Below, one piece after another: positions 8,436 to 17,713 of a stretch of DNA of 64,000 nucleotides (positions within the stretch are counted from its first letter, which is position 1; each line of letters opens with the position of its first letter). The notes beneath the pieces are model-generated. The model saw only the letters and a list, made by a program, of their open reading frames with translations. It had not been told where the DNA came from and ran no database searches. The translations under genes were made by a program, and so were the position numbers. The DNA comes from Streptomyces kurssanovii. GTDB lineage: Bacteria > Actinomycetota > Actinomycetes > Streptomycetales > Streptomycetaceae. The stretch is from positions 682,001-746,000 of the forward strand of contig NZ_BMTN01000001.1 in NCBI RefSeq assembly GCF_014649695.1. The letters are read 5' to 3'.

Positions 8436-9428
8436 TCAGATCGCCGGGTTCGCGTACCCGCCCCGGCGGCCGGGACCGGCCGGTACGGGGGCGAAGCGCT
8501 TCGTGTACGAGCTGACGACGCCCGTCTCGACGCGCTCGACGCCGGCCGAGGACCCGACCCGGTCGGTCACGTAGCTGTAGAGGGCGTCCGGGTTCCGGCA
8601 GACGGCGACGGCGAACAGGTTGTGGCTGCCGGTCGTCGCGCCGAGGTACGCGGTCGCGGGGTCCGCGGCAAGGTCCGCGGCGACGGCGGCGAGCATCGAC
8701 GGGGACACCGACAGCCACAGCACGCACTGCGCGGAGAAGCCGAACAGCGCGGGCTCGACCTCGACCTGGAACCGGAGCACGCGGTCCCGGCGCAGGCTCT
8801 CCAGACGGCGGCGCACCGCGGACTCCGACCAGTCGACCCGTCTGGCGAGCTCGGCACAGGCGGCACGCCCGTCGGCCGCGAGGGCGGGCAGCAGCCGCCG
8901 GTCCAGGTCGGTCAGGGGGATGGGGGCGGTGCCGCCGGCGTCCGGTTGCCGCAGCGCTGCCACCTGCTGCGCGGTGAGGGCCGACGTGCGGCCGGCCCAG
9001 GAGTCGTCCATCAGGTGGCGCAGCACCTGCTGCGCGCTCACCTCGCTGACGTGGGGGTGACGGCTCAGCTCCGCCAGCGGGGCCGGGCCCAGGTCGGGGA
9101 CGCGGAAGAGGCAGGCGATCCCGGTGCCGCTCGACAGGACCGTCACCCACCCGGTGTCGGAGCGCCGGGCCAGCGTCCGGGCCAGATCGGCCGCCCCGTG
9201 CGGGACGACGCGCATCCGCACGAGCCACTCCGCGTGACCCGTGGTGCGGCTGTGAGGAACCGCGCTCACCCGGACCGCCCCGGCGGCCCGTAGCCGTTCG
9301 AAGCGGCGGGCCACCGTGCGGTCGGAGGTGTCCAGGACGCCGGCGATCCTGCTGAACGGAGCGCGCCCGTCGAGCTGGAGCGCGTGCAGCAGCCGCCGGT
9401 CGAGAGCGTCCAACGTGACCGGATCCAC
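8436..9428 (-). CDS. Double-length Lrp/AsnC family regulator
   Basis: Read from the GTG at 9428 the product is 330 residues, twice a normal Lrp protein. It holds two tandem units: an HTH (LDALDRRLLHALQLDGRAPFS, about residues 7-60) with its ligand-binding half, then a second HTH (LTDLDRRLLPALAADGRAACAELARR, from about residue 165) with a second RAM-like half ending in VSSYTKRFAP. Fused pairs are known in actinobacteria and mimic a dimer. No clear ribosome site precedes the GTG. It is divergent from a DoxX-like gene across 120 bases, which is the likeliest target besides itself. Confidence 0.88.
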   Translation of the reverse strand: MDPVTLDALDRRLLHALQLDGRAPFSRIAGVLDTSDRTVARRFERLRAAGAVRVSAVPHSRTTGHAEWLVRMRVVPHGAADLARTLARRSDTGWVTVLSSGTGIACLFRVPDLGPAPLAELSRHPHVSEVSAQQVLRHLMDDSWAGRTSALTAQQVAALRQPDAGGTAPIPLTDLDRRLLPALAADGRAACAELARRVDWSESAVRRRLESLRRDRVLRFQVEVEPALFGFSAQCVLWLSVSPSMLAAVAADLAADPATAYLGATTGSHNLFAVAVCRNPDALYSYVTDRVGSSAGVERVETGVVSSYTKRFAPVPAGPGRRGGYANPAI

Positions 9429-9548
9429 CGGATCAGCATAGGACGGTGTCGCATCTCGGCGTGTGGGCGGCGGTCGCGGGACCCGGCAGGGCGGGCCGGC
9501 GCACGATCGGCACGTGTACGTCATCCCCGGCCTCCAATAAGGACGACC

Positions 9549-10070
9549 ATGTTCGACACGCTGATGCTCCTCGTCGTGGCCTCCCTCGCCTTTCGCCTGT
9601 CGGGCTCGCTCGGTGCCGGCCGGTTCCGCAGCCCGCGGGTGAGCGCGGCCCACGGGCTCGCGATCATGCTCCTGGCCACCGGAAGCGCGCACTTCGTGCC
9701 GGACAGCGTGACCGTGATGCCCGGTCATACCGACCTGGTGGCCATGGTCCCGCCGATCGTGCCCTTCCCGTCGCAGGCGGTGTACACGACCGGCGTCCTG
9801 GAACTGCTGGGCGCGCTGGGACTCGTCCTGTCCCGGACCCGCCGCGCGGCCGGGGCGTGCCTGGCCGCGTTGTTCGTGCTGATGCTCCCGGCCAACATCC
9901 ATGCCGGCCTCGCCGAGGTGCCGTTCGACGGCCACGCGGCGACACCTCTGTGGTTCCGCGTCCCCGAACAGGCGGTGTACATCGCTGTGGCACTGTGGGC
10001 CGCCGGTGTCACGCGCCGCACGGTGGCGCGTCGGCGCGCACACCCCCTCCCGACGCCGTCCCGGCGCTGA
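9549..10070 (+). CDS. DoxX-like integral membrane protein
   Basis: The 173-residue protein has about four hydrophobic helices (starting near residues 4, 34, 80 and 100, with another near 145) and DoxX-family features such as ATGSAHFVPDS, a central LVAMVPPIVPFPSQAVYTTGVLELLGALGL and the late PANIHAGL loop. An AAGGA ribosome site lies six bases before the ATG at 9549. DoxX-like proteins have been linked to redox balance at the membrane, but this subgroup has no known role. The divergent Lrp/AsnC regulator is a likely controller. Confidence 0.8.
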   Translation: MFDTLMLLVVASLAFRLSGSLGAGRFRSPRVSAAHGLAIMLLATGSAHFVPDSVTVMPGHTDLVAMVPPIVPFPSQAVYTTGVLELLGALGLVLSRTRRAAGACLAALFVLMLPANIHAGLAEVPFDGHAATPLWFRVPEQAVYIAVALWAAGVTRRTVARRRAHPLPTPSRR

Positions 10071-10081
10071 CCGGGGCGGCG

Positions 10082-10096
10082 GTGGCCCGGGGCCAC
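10082..10096. terminator. Small hairpin between convergent genes
   Basis: GTGGCC and GGCCAC pair around CGG, between the DoxX-like stop and the end of the solute-binding gene on the other strand. It may act in both directions; the stem is short. Confidence 0.35.
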
Positions 10097-10112
10097 GGAG
10101 GGCCGCTCCGGC

Positions 10113-11018
10113 TCAAGGGCTGGTCGTGTCCCGGCAGGACCGGGCCTCGATCGCCGCGGTGCTCGGCTTGTGGCTGCTGATCCAGCCGCGGTTCTCCTCG
10201 GTGAGAGCCGGCAGGGACGTCTCGACGTCCCGGATCCAGGTGCTGGTGCCCACGTGCTTCTTCAGCCATGCCTCGAGGCGGCGGCAGTCCTCCTTGTGCC
10301 CCTTCCGCAGCCCGATGCCGTAGTGCTGCGGTGCTCCTATCGTCACGTCCGGCACCACGCGCAGCCCGTCCTTCTCGTGCTGACGGGCGAAGCCGTACAG
10401 GATCGCCTGGTCGGTGGAGACCGCCTGGACCCGGCCGGCGACGAGTTCGTCGATGCAGTCGGACGCGTCGTCGAGCGTGACCGGGTCCGCGCCCACAGTG
10501 TCCTTGATGTCGTCCAGCGCTTCCTGGGACGTGGTCCCCTCCCAGGTGCAGATGCTGGTGCCGCGCAGGTCGGCAAGGGTCTCCACCTCGGTGCCCGACG
10601 CGACGAGGAACCCTTGCCGAGTGGTCAGATAGGGGCCCACGAAGTCGACCTCGTCCATGCGTTCGGCGGTGATGGAGAACGAGGCGATCGTCATGTCCGC
10701 CTTCTTCCCGAGCAGTTGGGTCACCCGGTCGCCGGAGGAGACGTCCACGGGCTCGCTGAACGCGACGTCGAGCTCCTGCTCGATGTGCTGGAGCAGCAGG
10801 AAGTCCAGCCCCGAACGGTCGTAGTTCGCGGAGTAGGACAGGCCGGGCAGGTCGTTGTGCATCGCGACGGTCACCCGGTTCACCCCGAGGAACGTCGGCT
10901 CCGGATCATCGGTGGAGCAGGCCGCCAGACTCACAAGGGTGGCGACGGCTGTCGCCGTGCCGATCAGGCGCTTCGGCACGCGTACGGTGGAACGCCAGGA
11001 TTCCGGGATGTCGGACAC
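10113..11018 (-). CDS. Orphan family 3 solute-binding lipoprotein
   Basis: The 301-residue protein has a signal peptide ending in LAAC (Cys35) and a complete family 3 extracellular solute-binding fold: VTVAMHNDLPGLSY, RSGLDFLLLQHIEQEL, GKKADMTIASFSITAERMDEVDFVGPYLTTRQGFLV, then a hinge and second lobe with STDQAILYGFARQ. Such proteins bind amino acids such as glutamate for ABC importers. No permease or ATPase gene is nearby; instead it is the third gene of a unit with a membrane protein and a small soluble protein, ten bases after the membrane protein stop. A sensory role is therefore more likely than transport. The ligand is unknown. Confidence 0.82.
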   Translation of the reverse strand: MSDIPESWRSTVRVPKRLIGTATAVATLVSLAACSTDDPEPTFLGVNRVTVAMHNDLPGLSYSANYDRSGLDFLLLQHIEQELDVAFSEPVDVSSGDRVTQLLGKKADMTIASFSITAERMDEVDFVGPYLTTRQGFLVASGTEVETLADLRGTSICTWEGTTSQEALDDIKDTVGADPVTLDDASDCIDELVAGRVQAVSTDQAILYGFARQHEKDGLRVVPDVTIGAPQHYGIGLRKGHKEDCRRLEAWLKKHVGTSTWIRDVETSLPALTEENRGWISSHKPSTAAIEARSCRDTTSP

Positions 11019-11027
11019 GGTGTCCTC

Positions 11028-11765
11028 TCAGTCGTGAAGTACGACGTCCGCGACGGAAAGGCTCATCCGGCAGCCTTCGTCGGTCAGCAGGGTGATCCGG
11101 GCCTCGATCTCGCCCTCCAGCCCGCCCAGAGGGAACTCGACCGCCTCGCCGCTGCGCACACCCTCGACCCGGGTGTTCGCGTTCCCGGGCAGTTCGGCGG
11201 TGTAGGTGGTCTCCGGGCCGCAGAACTGCGAGCCGCGGGCCGCGTCCCTGATCGTGAGGGTCAGACGCAGCCGGGAGCGGTCGGCGGGGCTGTCCACGAC
11301 GAGCCGCAGCCGTGAGCCGTTCGTGGCCGTGTCCGGGGCGATCCGGGTCCGCCCGGTGACATCGATCTCGCCGTGCTCCGCGATGTGGTCCATGCCGATG
11401 GTGCCGGCGACCGCGCAGATCACCGCCGTCGCCGACATGAGCACCCGCCAACGGCGGGCCCTCCGCTCGCCCGAGGGGGCTATCAGCCGTGCCAGCGCCA
11501 GCGCGACCGCGGCGCCGATCGCGGCATAGACCCACACGAACTGGTGGAGCGGCCCGTCGGGCGCGGTGATCAGGGCGATGCTGCCGAGCGAGAGCACCAG
11601 CAGGAACGGCGGCCAGTTCCAGCCGCCCCAGCGCTTGGCCTTGTCGGCGAACTCGACGACGTCCCCGACGAACACGCTGAGGAACAGTTTGCTGACGAAC
11701 CCGATCGCCGGGGACTGGTCTCCGCTGGTGCTGGCCCGGCTGTCGACCGGGTGCTCACCGGTCAA
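11028..11765 (-). CDS. Three-helix membrane protein with C-terminal beta-rich domain
   Basis: The 245-residue protein has three predicted membrane helices (about residues 51-68, 75-95 and 108-124) after a 50-residue cytoplasmic start. From residue 125 a beta-rich domain follows (LRLVVDSP, RLRLTLTIRD, TTYTAELPG), with two cysteines (182 and 232) that could form a disulfide if it faces outside. I do not recognise a named family. Its start overlaps the stop of the upstream small gene by four bases (ATGA), so the two are translationally coupled. It may anchor or transduce a signal between the soluble protein and the solute-binding lipoprotein. Confidence 0.65.
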   Translation of the reverse strand: MTGEHPVDSRASTSGDQSPAIGFVSKLFLSVFVGDVVEFADKAKRWGGWNWPPFLLVLSLGSIALITAPDGPLHQFVWVYAAIGAAVALALARLIAPSGERRARRWRVLMSATAVICAVAGTIGMDHIAEHGEIDVTGRTRIAPDTATNGSRLRLVVDSPADRSRLRLTLTIRDAARGSQFCGPETTYTAELPGNANTRVEGVRSGEAVEFPLGGLEGEIEARITLLTDEGCRMSLSVADVVLHD

Positions 11766-12211
11766 CTACCGGCCCCCTGACCGGGACGCGGGTTGAAGTA
11801 GAAGTTCGCGGTCTCCAGCTTGCCGATCGCGGGTGAGCCGTCGCCGTGCGACGTCACCTCGATCCGGTCGGCGCTGTGAGTGGTGCGACGGGCCAGTTCG
11901 ATGTGGGACCGCAGGGACTCCGCGCTCAGGTCGGCCCCGGTGGTCAGCCAGGTGCCGATCGCTTCCTCCAGGACCTGCCGGTCGTCGGCGGAGAGTTGCT
12001 CGATGGCCGTGGCCGCGACCGAGTCCTCTTCGGTCTCGGGCGGGTCGTCGGGATTCCTGCGCAGCACCCTGCCCAGCAGGACCCGGCCTCTCTCCACCGC
12101 GCTGTCCGCCAGCCTGGTCCGGGCCGAATCGACGACGGCGCCGGCGAACGACGTCGCGGCGGTGCTGACGAACGGGGTGATGACAGCGGCGGCTGTCAGT
12201 AATTCGGACAT
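11762..12211 (-). CDS. Small soluble protein, first gene of the solute-binding unit
   Basis: From the ATG at 12211, with a GGAGGGAG ribosome site, the product is 149 residues. The first 110 are helical and Ala/Arg/Glu-rich (FVSTAATSFAGAVVDSARTRLADSAVERGRVLLGRVLRR and QLSADDRQVLEEAIGTWL). The end is a short beta-like tail (IEVTSHGDGSPAIGKLETANFYFNP). That tail resembles the short beta tails on adaptor domains of actinobacterial signalling or conflict ATPases, but this is only a resemblance. It has no signal peptide or membrane helix. The gene leads a coupled three-gene leftward unit. Confidence 0.65.
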   Translation of the reverse strand: MSELLTAAAVITPFVSTAATSFAGAVVDSARTRLADSAVERGRVLLGRVLRRNPDDPPETEEDSVAATAIEQLSADDRQVLEEAIGTWLTTGADLSAESLRSHIELARRTTHSADRIEVTSHGDGSPAIGKLETANFYFNPRPGQGAGS

Positions 12212-12303
12212 GCGATCTCCCTCCGGATCAGCCTGAACTCTACTCAACGTTGCGTGTGGCGTAAGTGACTCAGCGCCACTGAAAGGGCGGTGGGGGAGCA
12301 CGA

Positions 12304-12344
12304 CGGAGCCGGGCGGCATCACTCTGGATGCCGGCCCGGCTCCG
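12304..12344. terminator. Strong hairpin downstream of the GH48 gene
   Basis: CGGAGCCGGGC plus GGCATC pair with GATGCC plus GGCCCGGCTCCG, giving a 17-bp stem with a single bulged base and a 6-base loop. It sits about 85 bases past the GH48 stop and upstream of the solute-binding unit, so it insulates the two leftward transcripts. Confidence 0.75.
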
Positions 12345-12429
12345 CCGTCAACGACTGCCCGGTCCGGTGACCGCTTGATGGCGACCTGCCCCAACAGGTC
12401 GCGGGCGTGCGCTCACCCCCGGTCGTGCG

Positions 12430-15345
12430 TCACTCGAGCAGCTCCGCGTACGCGCCCATGGCGAGGGCGATGTCCGCCTGCGCCCAGAAGCGGTGGTACG
12501 TGAACTCCGGTGCGGCGCCGCCCGCCAGGTAACTCTCGATCTTCGACCAGGCAGGGTCGTCCTGGTAGAAGGAGCGCAGCGACGCGAACGTCGACGACGA
12601 GTTGATCGTGTCGCCGTTCGGCATCGTGCCCGTCCAGCCGCTGGGCACGTACACCGGGTCGTCGAACCGGCTGTAGTCGGTACGCGTCTCGGGCACCGCG
12701 ATGCCGAGCGCGTCCTGGTGGTGGTCCCACATCCCGTCGAGCAGCGCCTTGGCCACGGACTTGGCCTCCGCGTCACCCGAACGTGCGGAGTAGTACGTCA
12801 GCACCTTGGCGTACGCACCGGCCACGCCCACGTCCTGGGTGTAGTCGGCCACCGTCACGTGCAGACCGGCGTTGGCGCCCGGGTTCGCCGCGTCCCAGGT
12901 GTCGGGCTTGCCGGACCACTGGAGCGTGGACGGAATCCGGAACGTGCCGTCGGGGTTGACGGTCGTCTCGGAGAGCGCCCAGTCGACCCACTTGTCGAGG
13001 ACCTCCTTCGCCTGCGCGTCACCCGTCTGCTGGTAGTACTCGGCGACCCGCTCCATCGACCACGCCTGGAAGCCGAACCACTGGTTCGACGGCGGGTCGT
13101 GGTAGACCGGCTTCTCGTCGTACGCCATCCCGTAGAAGGTGGGCGTACCGGCCGCCGGCGCCTCGTACCGGCCGCCGACGCTGTTCGTCGCACCGCCCGC
13201 GATGGCTCCCTCGTCGGCCTGCAGCCAGCGGTAGAACTCGATCTGCCGGTCCAGGCTCTTCGCCCAGTCGGCCTGCGCCGTCGCCGACTTGGGCTTCAGC
13301 GGGGCGTAGGCGCTGAGCGCGTAGGCCGCGAGCGGGTTCTGGTAACCGCCGTGCGCGTGGCTGGAGCCGATCCGCCAGGCCCAGCCCGCCGAGGTGTCGG
13401 CCGCGCCGCCCCAGGCGTAGTACCAGGACAGCAGGTAGTGCGAGCTGTCCTTGCCGGTGCCGGCCGGGCAGGTCGTCGGACCCACGCAGTTGCCGACCTT
13501 CTTGAAGTACTTGTCGAACATGGCGTAGCGCAGGTAATCGCCCATCTTGGCGGCCTTGGCGACCGTCCCGGAGACCTGGGAGCCCTTGCCCTGCTCCTTG
13601 GCCCACAGGTCGGCCCAGTAGGCGGCCTGCACGGCGCGGGCGTCCGCGTCCGGGGCGTTGGTGTACTTCCACTGCTTGGCGTAGGACGCGTCCTTGGTGA
13701 ACAGGTCCAGGTAGCCGTGGGGACCGCCGTAGGCGAACCGGTCACAGGTCGGCTGCGGCACCGTCTCCCACACCGATTCCTGCGGGCCGCGCTGGAAGGT
13801 GTTGATGTAGGAGGGGCCCGTCGCGCTCGGCCCGGCCTCGCACTTGCCGGGCTCGTTGCCGTACCCGTAGACGTTGTCGACGTCCTGGAGCCAGTGCATG
13901 CCGTAGACGTCGTCCGTGCCGTACGCGCTCTTCAGCTCGGCCGCGATCGGGTCCTTGCCGGACGTCACGGAGGGCTGGAGCTCGGCCGGGTACTGGGAGG
14001 GCTGGTCGTGCTCCGGCGCGTAGGTCGCCGGCTTGTTCGGGTCGTAGGAGGAGCCGGTGGCCTGGTCGGCGTGGGTGGGGATCATGTACTTCTCCATGAT
14101 CTCCCAGGCGCCGTTGAAGTTCGTCCAGTCACCGCTGATCCGGCCGTACATGGCCTGGAGCCAGATCAGGTAGCTGTACGCCTCCGACGTCGTCTCGTGC
14201 CCGTGGTCGGGGGCCTCGACGATCAGCGTCTCGACGGAGTGGTACGGGATGCCCTCGGGCGAGAAGTAGCCGTTTGCCGGGTCGGTGATCTTCCCGTACA
14301 GCTCGAGGAAGCGCCCGTCGTACTCCTTCGAACCGCCCAGTTGCGTCACCGTCACCTCGGCCGCCGTGTGGCCGGGGGCGGTCACCCTGAAGGTGGCCGC
14401 GCCGGTGCCCTGACTGTCGGCGGCGATGGTCACCTTCTGCGCCGTGTTCCAGTTCGACGGGGTGAAGGTGAGACTTCCGCCGCTGCTCACGCTCAGGCCG
14501 GTGTTGCCCGCCGTGCGGGCCACGGACACCGGGACGTTCGAGGACGGCTGGGTGGACAGCTTGACGTCGAACGTTCCGGAACCGCCCTGCTGGACGCCCA
14601 GTTGCGTGGGTGAGGCCACGAGCGCGGGGCCGGTGGCCACGGTGATGCCGACCGGGGTCGACTCGGCCGAGGCGCCCTGGCTGTCGTAGGCCTTGACGTA
14701 GAGCGAGTGGTCACCGGCCGCGAGGCCCGCGGCGCTGAACGTGTACGGGGAGCTGGTGTCCGTGCCCAGCAGGGTCGTGTCGCTGTAGAACTCGACCTTG
14801 GTGACACTCGCGCCGTCGGCCGCGGCGGCCGTCGCGGCCAGCGGGACGGGGTCGCCGGCGGAGAACACCGCCCCGGCCGCCGGGCTGGTGAGCACGGCGA
14901 TCGGCGGCTGGTGGGCGCCGGTGCATGGGGTGCCGTTGACGGCGAAGGAGGTGGGCGCGGCGTTGGCGCCGCTGTAGGAGAACTGGGCGCCGGTGCTGAC
15001 GGCGGCACCGGCGGCGATCGACCGGCTCCAGGCGGGCGCCCTGACCGTGATGTTGCCGCCGGACTGCGACCAGGTGCCGTTCCATCCGTTGCTGAGCTTC
15101 TGGTTACCCGAGTAGGCGTACGTCAGGGCCCAGTCGTCGATCACTTCGGAACCGCGGTTGGTGATGGTGAGGTCGGTGGTGAAGCCGGAACCCCAGTCAC
15201 TGGCCCGGTAGTCGACGCTGCACTGCATGGCGGCGGCGTGGGCCGGCGACGTGCCGGTCGCGGTGAGGGTCAGGGGGAGCGAGAGGACGGCGGCCAGCGC
15301 CGTCAGTACGCGCCTCAGTGGGCGCCGTCTTCCTGGTGGAGACAT
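12430..15345 (-). CDS. Secreted GH48 cellulase with CBM2
   Basis: The ATG at 15345 has an AGGAG ribosome site and gives 971 residues. Order: signal peptide (about 1-38, ending AHAAA), CBM2 cellulose-binding module (40-142, with [27 protein letters not shown]), a bacterial Ig-like domain (146-235, [13 protein letters not shown]), a second beta domain (236-335), then GH48 (337-971). Catalytic-region motifs include [19 protein letters not shown], with the expected acid Glu, and [10 protein letters not shown]48 enzymes are processive cellobiohydrolases acting from reducing ends. It is divergent from the GH6 gene across CebR boxes, so cellobiose induction is expected. An intact, full-length member. 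Confidence 0.96.
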   Translation of the reverse strand: MSPPGRRRPLRRVLTALAAVLSLPLTLTATGTSPAHAAAMQCSVDYRASDWGSGFTTDLTITNRGSEVIDDWALTYAYSGNQKLSNGWNGTWSQSGGNITVRAPAWSRSIAAGAAVSTGAQFSYSGANAAPTSFAVNGTPCTGAHQPPIAVLTSPAAGAVFSAGDPVPLAATAAAADGASVTKVEFYSDTTLLGTDTSSPYTFSAAGLAAGDHSLYVKAYDSQGASAESTPVGITVATGPALVASPTQLGVQQGGSGTFDVKLSTQPSSNVPVSVARTAGNTGLSVSSGGSLTFTPSNWNTAQKVTIAADSQGTGAATFRVTAPGHTAAEVTVTQLGGSKEYDGRFLELYGKITDPANGYFSPEGIPYHSVETLIVEAPDHGHETTSEAYSYLIWLQAMYGRISGDWTNFNGAWEIMEKYMIPTHADQATGSSYDPNKPATYAPEHDQPSQYPAELQPSVTSGKDPIAAELKSAYGTDDVYGMHWLQDVDNVYGYGNEPGKCEAGPSATGPSYINTFQRGPQESVWETVPQPTCDRFAYGGPHGYLDLFTKDASYAKQWKYTNAPDADARAVQAAYWADLWAKEQGKGSQVSGTVAKAAKMGDYLRYAMFDKYFKKVGNCVGPTTCPAGTGKDSSHYLLSWYYAWGGAADTSAGWAWRIGSSHAHGGYQNPLAAYALSAYAPLKPKSATAQADWAKSLDRQIEFYRWLQADEGAIAGGATNSVGGRYEAPAAGTPTFYGMAYDEKPVYHDPPSNQWFGFQAWSMERVAEYYQQTGDAQAKEVLDKWVDWALSETTVNPDGTFRIPSTLQWSGKPDTWDAANPGANAGLHVTVADYTQDVGVAGAYAKVLTYYSARSGDAEAKSVAKALLDGMWDHHQDALGIAVPETRTDYSRFDDPVYVPSGWTGTMPNGDTINSSSTFASLRSFYQDDPAWSKIESYLAGGAAPEFTYHRFWAQADIALAMGAYAELLE

Positions 15346-15411
15346 GGGGGTGACTCTCCTAGCGGCTCGGGGAGTTGAGCACGGGCATGCTGAGCACAAG
15401 CCTTGAACCGG

Positions 15412-15425
15412 TGGGAGCGCTCCCA
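15412..15425. promoter_or_regulatory. CebR box, GH48 side
   Basis: A perfect TGGGAGCGCTCCCA palindrome, 67 bases upstream of the GH48 start. This is the known operator of CebR, the cellobiose-responsive LacI-family repressor of Streptomyces. Confidence 0.92.
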
Positions 15426-15555
15426 CGGTGAGGTGGTGCGGCGGAGCTGTCAAGAGTTGTCACAGAAACCGGGGTGGAGAAGTGCGCTCCGTCAAGAAAT
15501 TTGCCAAGTCCCCTTCTCTGCCCCGCCGTTCGGCGCTAGCCTCCGGTGCAACCAG

Positions 15556-15569
15556 TGGGAGCGGTTCCA
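15556..15569. promoter_or_regulatory. Degenerate CebR box
   Basis: TGGGAGCGGTTCCA differs from the consensus at two positions in the right half. Its central location could let it help repress both directions or support looping. Confidence 0.65.
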
Positions 15570-15756
15570 TCACGGGACACGCCGTTTTCGGCGCGTCCGA
15601 GCTGCAAGGAGTCGCTCATGCGCCCCCCCGCACCTTGCCGTCGCTCCGCCCGGTGCCCTGCCCGCACCGGGCGCGATCGCGCTGCGACGGTTCACGTATC
15701 CCCGTAAAGATTCTCCGGAACGGGGCATAACCGCCCCCCGTTTTCGGCCACTTGGC

Positions 15757-15770
15757 TGGGAGCGCTCCCA
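15757..15770. promoter_or_regulatory. CebR box, GH6 side
   Basis: A second perfect TGGGAGCGCTCCCA palindrome, 82 bases upstream of the GH6 start codon. Confidence 0.92.
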
Positions 15771-15851
15771 CTGTCGGGCCGTGTGCACACGGCCGCTCGA
15801 CCAGCGCAATGCCCCCACCCCCGATTCGCCGACGAGAGGACACGTCACCCC

Positions 15852-17618
15852 ATGAGCCGCGACACCATGAGCCGTGCCACCGCACCACCGCTGCGACGGA
15901 AGCGCACCGCCCTGCTGGCCGCCTGCAGCCTTCTGGCCACCGGCGCCGGCGCCGTCACCCTCATGCAGACGCCCGCCGCCGCCGCGGCGATCGCATGCAG
16001 CGTCGACTACCAGACCAGCGACTGGGGCTCCGGCTTCACGACCACGGTCAACGTCAAGAACACCGGCACCACCGCGATCGAGAACTGGACGCTGACGTAC
16101 GCCTATACGGGCAACCAGAAGCTCAGCAGCGGCTGGAACGGTACCTGGTCGCAGTCAGGCAGCACCGTCACGGTCAAGGGCACCGACTGGAACCGGTCCA
16201 TCGCCGGCGGCGCGACCGTCTCACCGGGCGCGCAGTTCTCCTACAGCGGCACCAACACCGCGCCGACGTCCTTCGCGGTCAACGGTGTGACCTGCAACGG
16301 CGGCACCACCCCCACCGACCCGCCCACCGATCCGCCCACCGATCCTCCGACCGACCCCCCGGCCGGTGACAAGGTCGACAACCCGTTCGTCGGCGCCAAG
16401 ATGTACGTCAACCCGGAATGGTCGGCGAAAGCCGCCGCCGAACCGGGCGGCAGCCGCATCGCCAACACCTCGACCTCCGTGTGGCTCGACCGCATCGCGG
16501 CGATCGAGGGCGTCAACGGCGGGATGGGTCTGCGCGACCACCTCGACGAGGCGCTCAAGCAGGCCGGCGGCAGCCCGCTGGCCATCAACCTCGTCGTCTA
16601 CGACCTCCCCGGCCGCGACTGCGCCGCACTTGCCTCCAACGGCGAGCTCGGGCCCGAGGAGCTCCCGCGCTACAAGAGCGAGTTCATCGACCCGATCGCG
16701 GCGGCCGTCGCCGACCCGAAGTACGCGAGCCTGCGCATCACCACCGTCATCGAGATCGACTCGCTGCCCAACCTCGTCACCAACGCGGGCAGCCGGCCCA
16801 CCGCCACCCCGCAGTGCGACGTGATGAAGGCGAACGGCAACTACGTCAAGGGTGTCGGCTACGCGCTGTCCAAGCTCGGCCCGATCCCCAACGTCTACAA
16901 CTACATCGACGCCGGTCACCACGGTTGGCTGGGCTGGGACGACAACTTCGGACCCTCCGCCGAACTGTTCGCCCAGGCCGCCAAGGCCGAGGGCAGCAAG
17001 CTGGAGTACGTCACCGGCTTCATCACCAACACCGCCAACTACGGCCCCCTCAAGGAGCCACACTTCACGATCAACGACGCGGTGGGCGGCACCTCGGTGC
17101 GCCAGTCGAAGTGGGTCGACTGGAACCGCTACGTCGATGAGCTGTCCTACGCCCAGGCCTTCCGCCAGCGCCTGGTCCAGGCCGGCTTCGCCTCCGACAT
17201 CGGCATGCTGATCGACACCTCCCGCAACGGCTGGGGCGGCACCGCACGGCCCACCGGACCGGGGCCGCAGACCAACGTCGACACCTACGTCAACGGCGGC
17301 AAGCTCGACCGCCGGATCCACCTCGGCAACTGGTGCAACCAGGCGGGCGCGGGCCTCGGCGAGCGGCCGAAGGCGGCTCCCGAGGCGGGCATCGACGCCT
17401 ACCTGTGGGTCAAGCCCCCGGGTGAGTCCGACGGCTCCAGCTCGGAGATCCCGAACGACGAGGGCAAGGGCTTCGACCGGATGTGCGACCCGACTTACAC
17501 GGGCAACGCGCGCAACGGGAACAACATGTCCGGCGCGCTGGGCGGTGCCCCGGTCTCCGGGCACTGGTTCTCCGCACAGTTCCAGGAGCTCATGAAGAAC
17601 GCCCACCCGGCGCTCTAG
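15852..17618 (+). CDS. Secreted GH6 cellobiohydrolase with CBM2
   Basis: The 588-residue enzyme has a signal peptide (to about residue 45), an N-terminal CBM2 (47-150, WGSGFTTTVNVKN, WTLTYAYTGNQ), a PTDP-repeat linker (four PTDP units) and a GH6 catalytic domain (about 175-588). GH6 hallmarks: ITTVIEIDSLPNLV and NVYNYIDAGHHGWLGW, then the catalytic-Asp tunnel segments CNQAGAGLGERP and YLWVKPPGESDG. GH6 exo-enzymes work from non-reducing ends and pair synergistically with GH48. The start at 15852 has a distant GAGAGGA site; 15867 is an alternative. Divergent from the GH48 gene with shared CebR boxes. Confidence 0.96.
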   Translation: MSRDTMSRATAPPLRRKRTALLAACSLLATGAGAVTLMQTPAAAAAIACSVDYQTSDWGSGFTTTVNVKNTGTTAIENWTLTYAYTGNQKLSSGWNGTWSQSGSTVTVKGTDWNRSIAGGATVSPGAQFSYSGTNTAPTSFAVNGVTCNGGTTPTDPPTDPPTDPPTDPPAGDKVDNPFVGAKMYVNPEWSAKAAAEPGGSRIANTSTSVWLDRIAAIEGVNGGMGLRDHLDEALKQAGGSPLAINLVVYDLPGRDCAALASNGELGPEELPRYKSEFIDPIAAAVADPKYASLRITTVIEIDSLPNLVTNAGSRPTATPQCDVMKANGNYVKGVGYALSKLGPIPNVYNYIDAGHHGWLGWDDNFGPSAELFAQAAKAEGSKLEYVTGFITNTANYGPLKEPHFTINDAVGGTSVRQSKWVDWNRYVDELSYAQAFRQRLVQAGFASDIGMLIDTSRNGWGGTARPTGPGPQTNVDTYVNGGKLDRRIHLGNWCNQAGAGLGERPKAAPEAGIDAYLWVKPPGESDGSSSEIPNDEGKGFDRMCDPTYTGNARNGNNMSGALGGAPVSGHWFSAQFQELMKNAHPAL

Positions 17619-17630
17619 GGTCCTAGGGTC
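17615..17630. repeat. Tandem CTAGGGTC pair at the GH6 stop
   Basis: Two perfect adjacent octamers; the first contains the TAG stop codon of the GH6 gene. Probably a small slippage duplication of no function. Confidence 0.5.
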
Positions 17631-17631
17631 T

Positions 17632-17664
17632 TCGTCCGGACCGGGCACGGCAGGATCCGGACGA
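17632..17664 (+). terminator. Hairpin after the GH6 gene
   Basis: TCGTCCGGA and TCCGGACGA pair perfectly around a 15-base loop, 14 bases beyond the stop codon. Likely terminator separating the cellulase from cebR. Confidence 0.65.
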
Positions 17665-17713
17665 CAGGCCCCGGCGGCGGCACACCGCGCGAGCGGTGAG
17701 CCGTGGGCGCACC

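Larger units (their letters stand above)
15346..15851. promoter_or_regulatory. Divergent cellulase promoter region with CebR boxes
   Basis: This 506-base gap holds no gene. It contains two perfect CebR palindromes and one degenerate copy (listed separately), one close to each cellulase gene and one in the middle. AT-richer blocks around 15440-15510 and 15700-15735 are the likely promoter cores. Confidence 0.75.

Noticed and set aside
12493-14613. A 706-codon plus-strand frame opposite the GH48 gene
   Set aside because: Composition is Val/Gly/Arg-biased as expected for the antisense of a GC-rich gene, and the GH48 reading is unmistakable.
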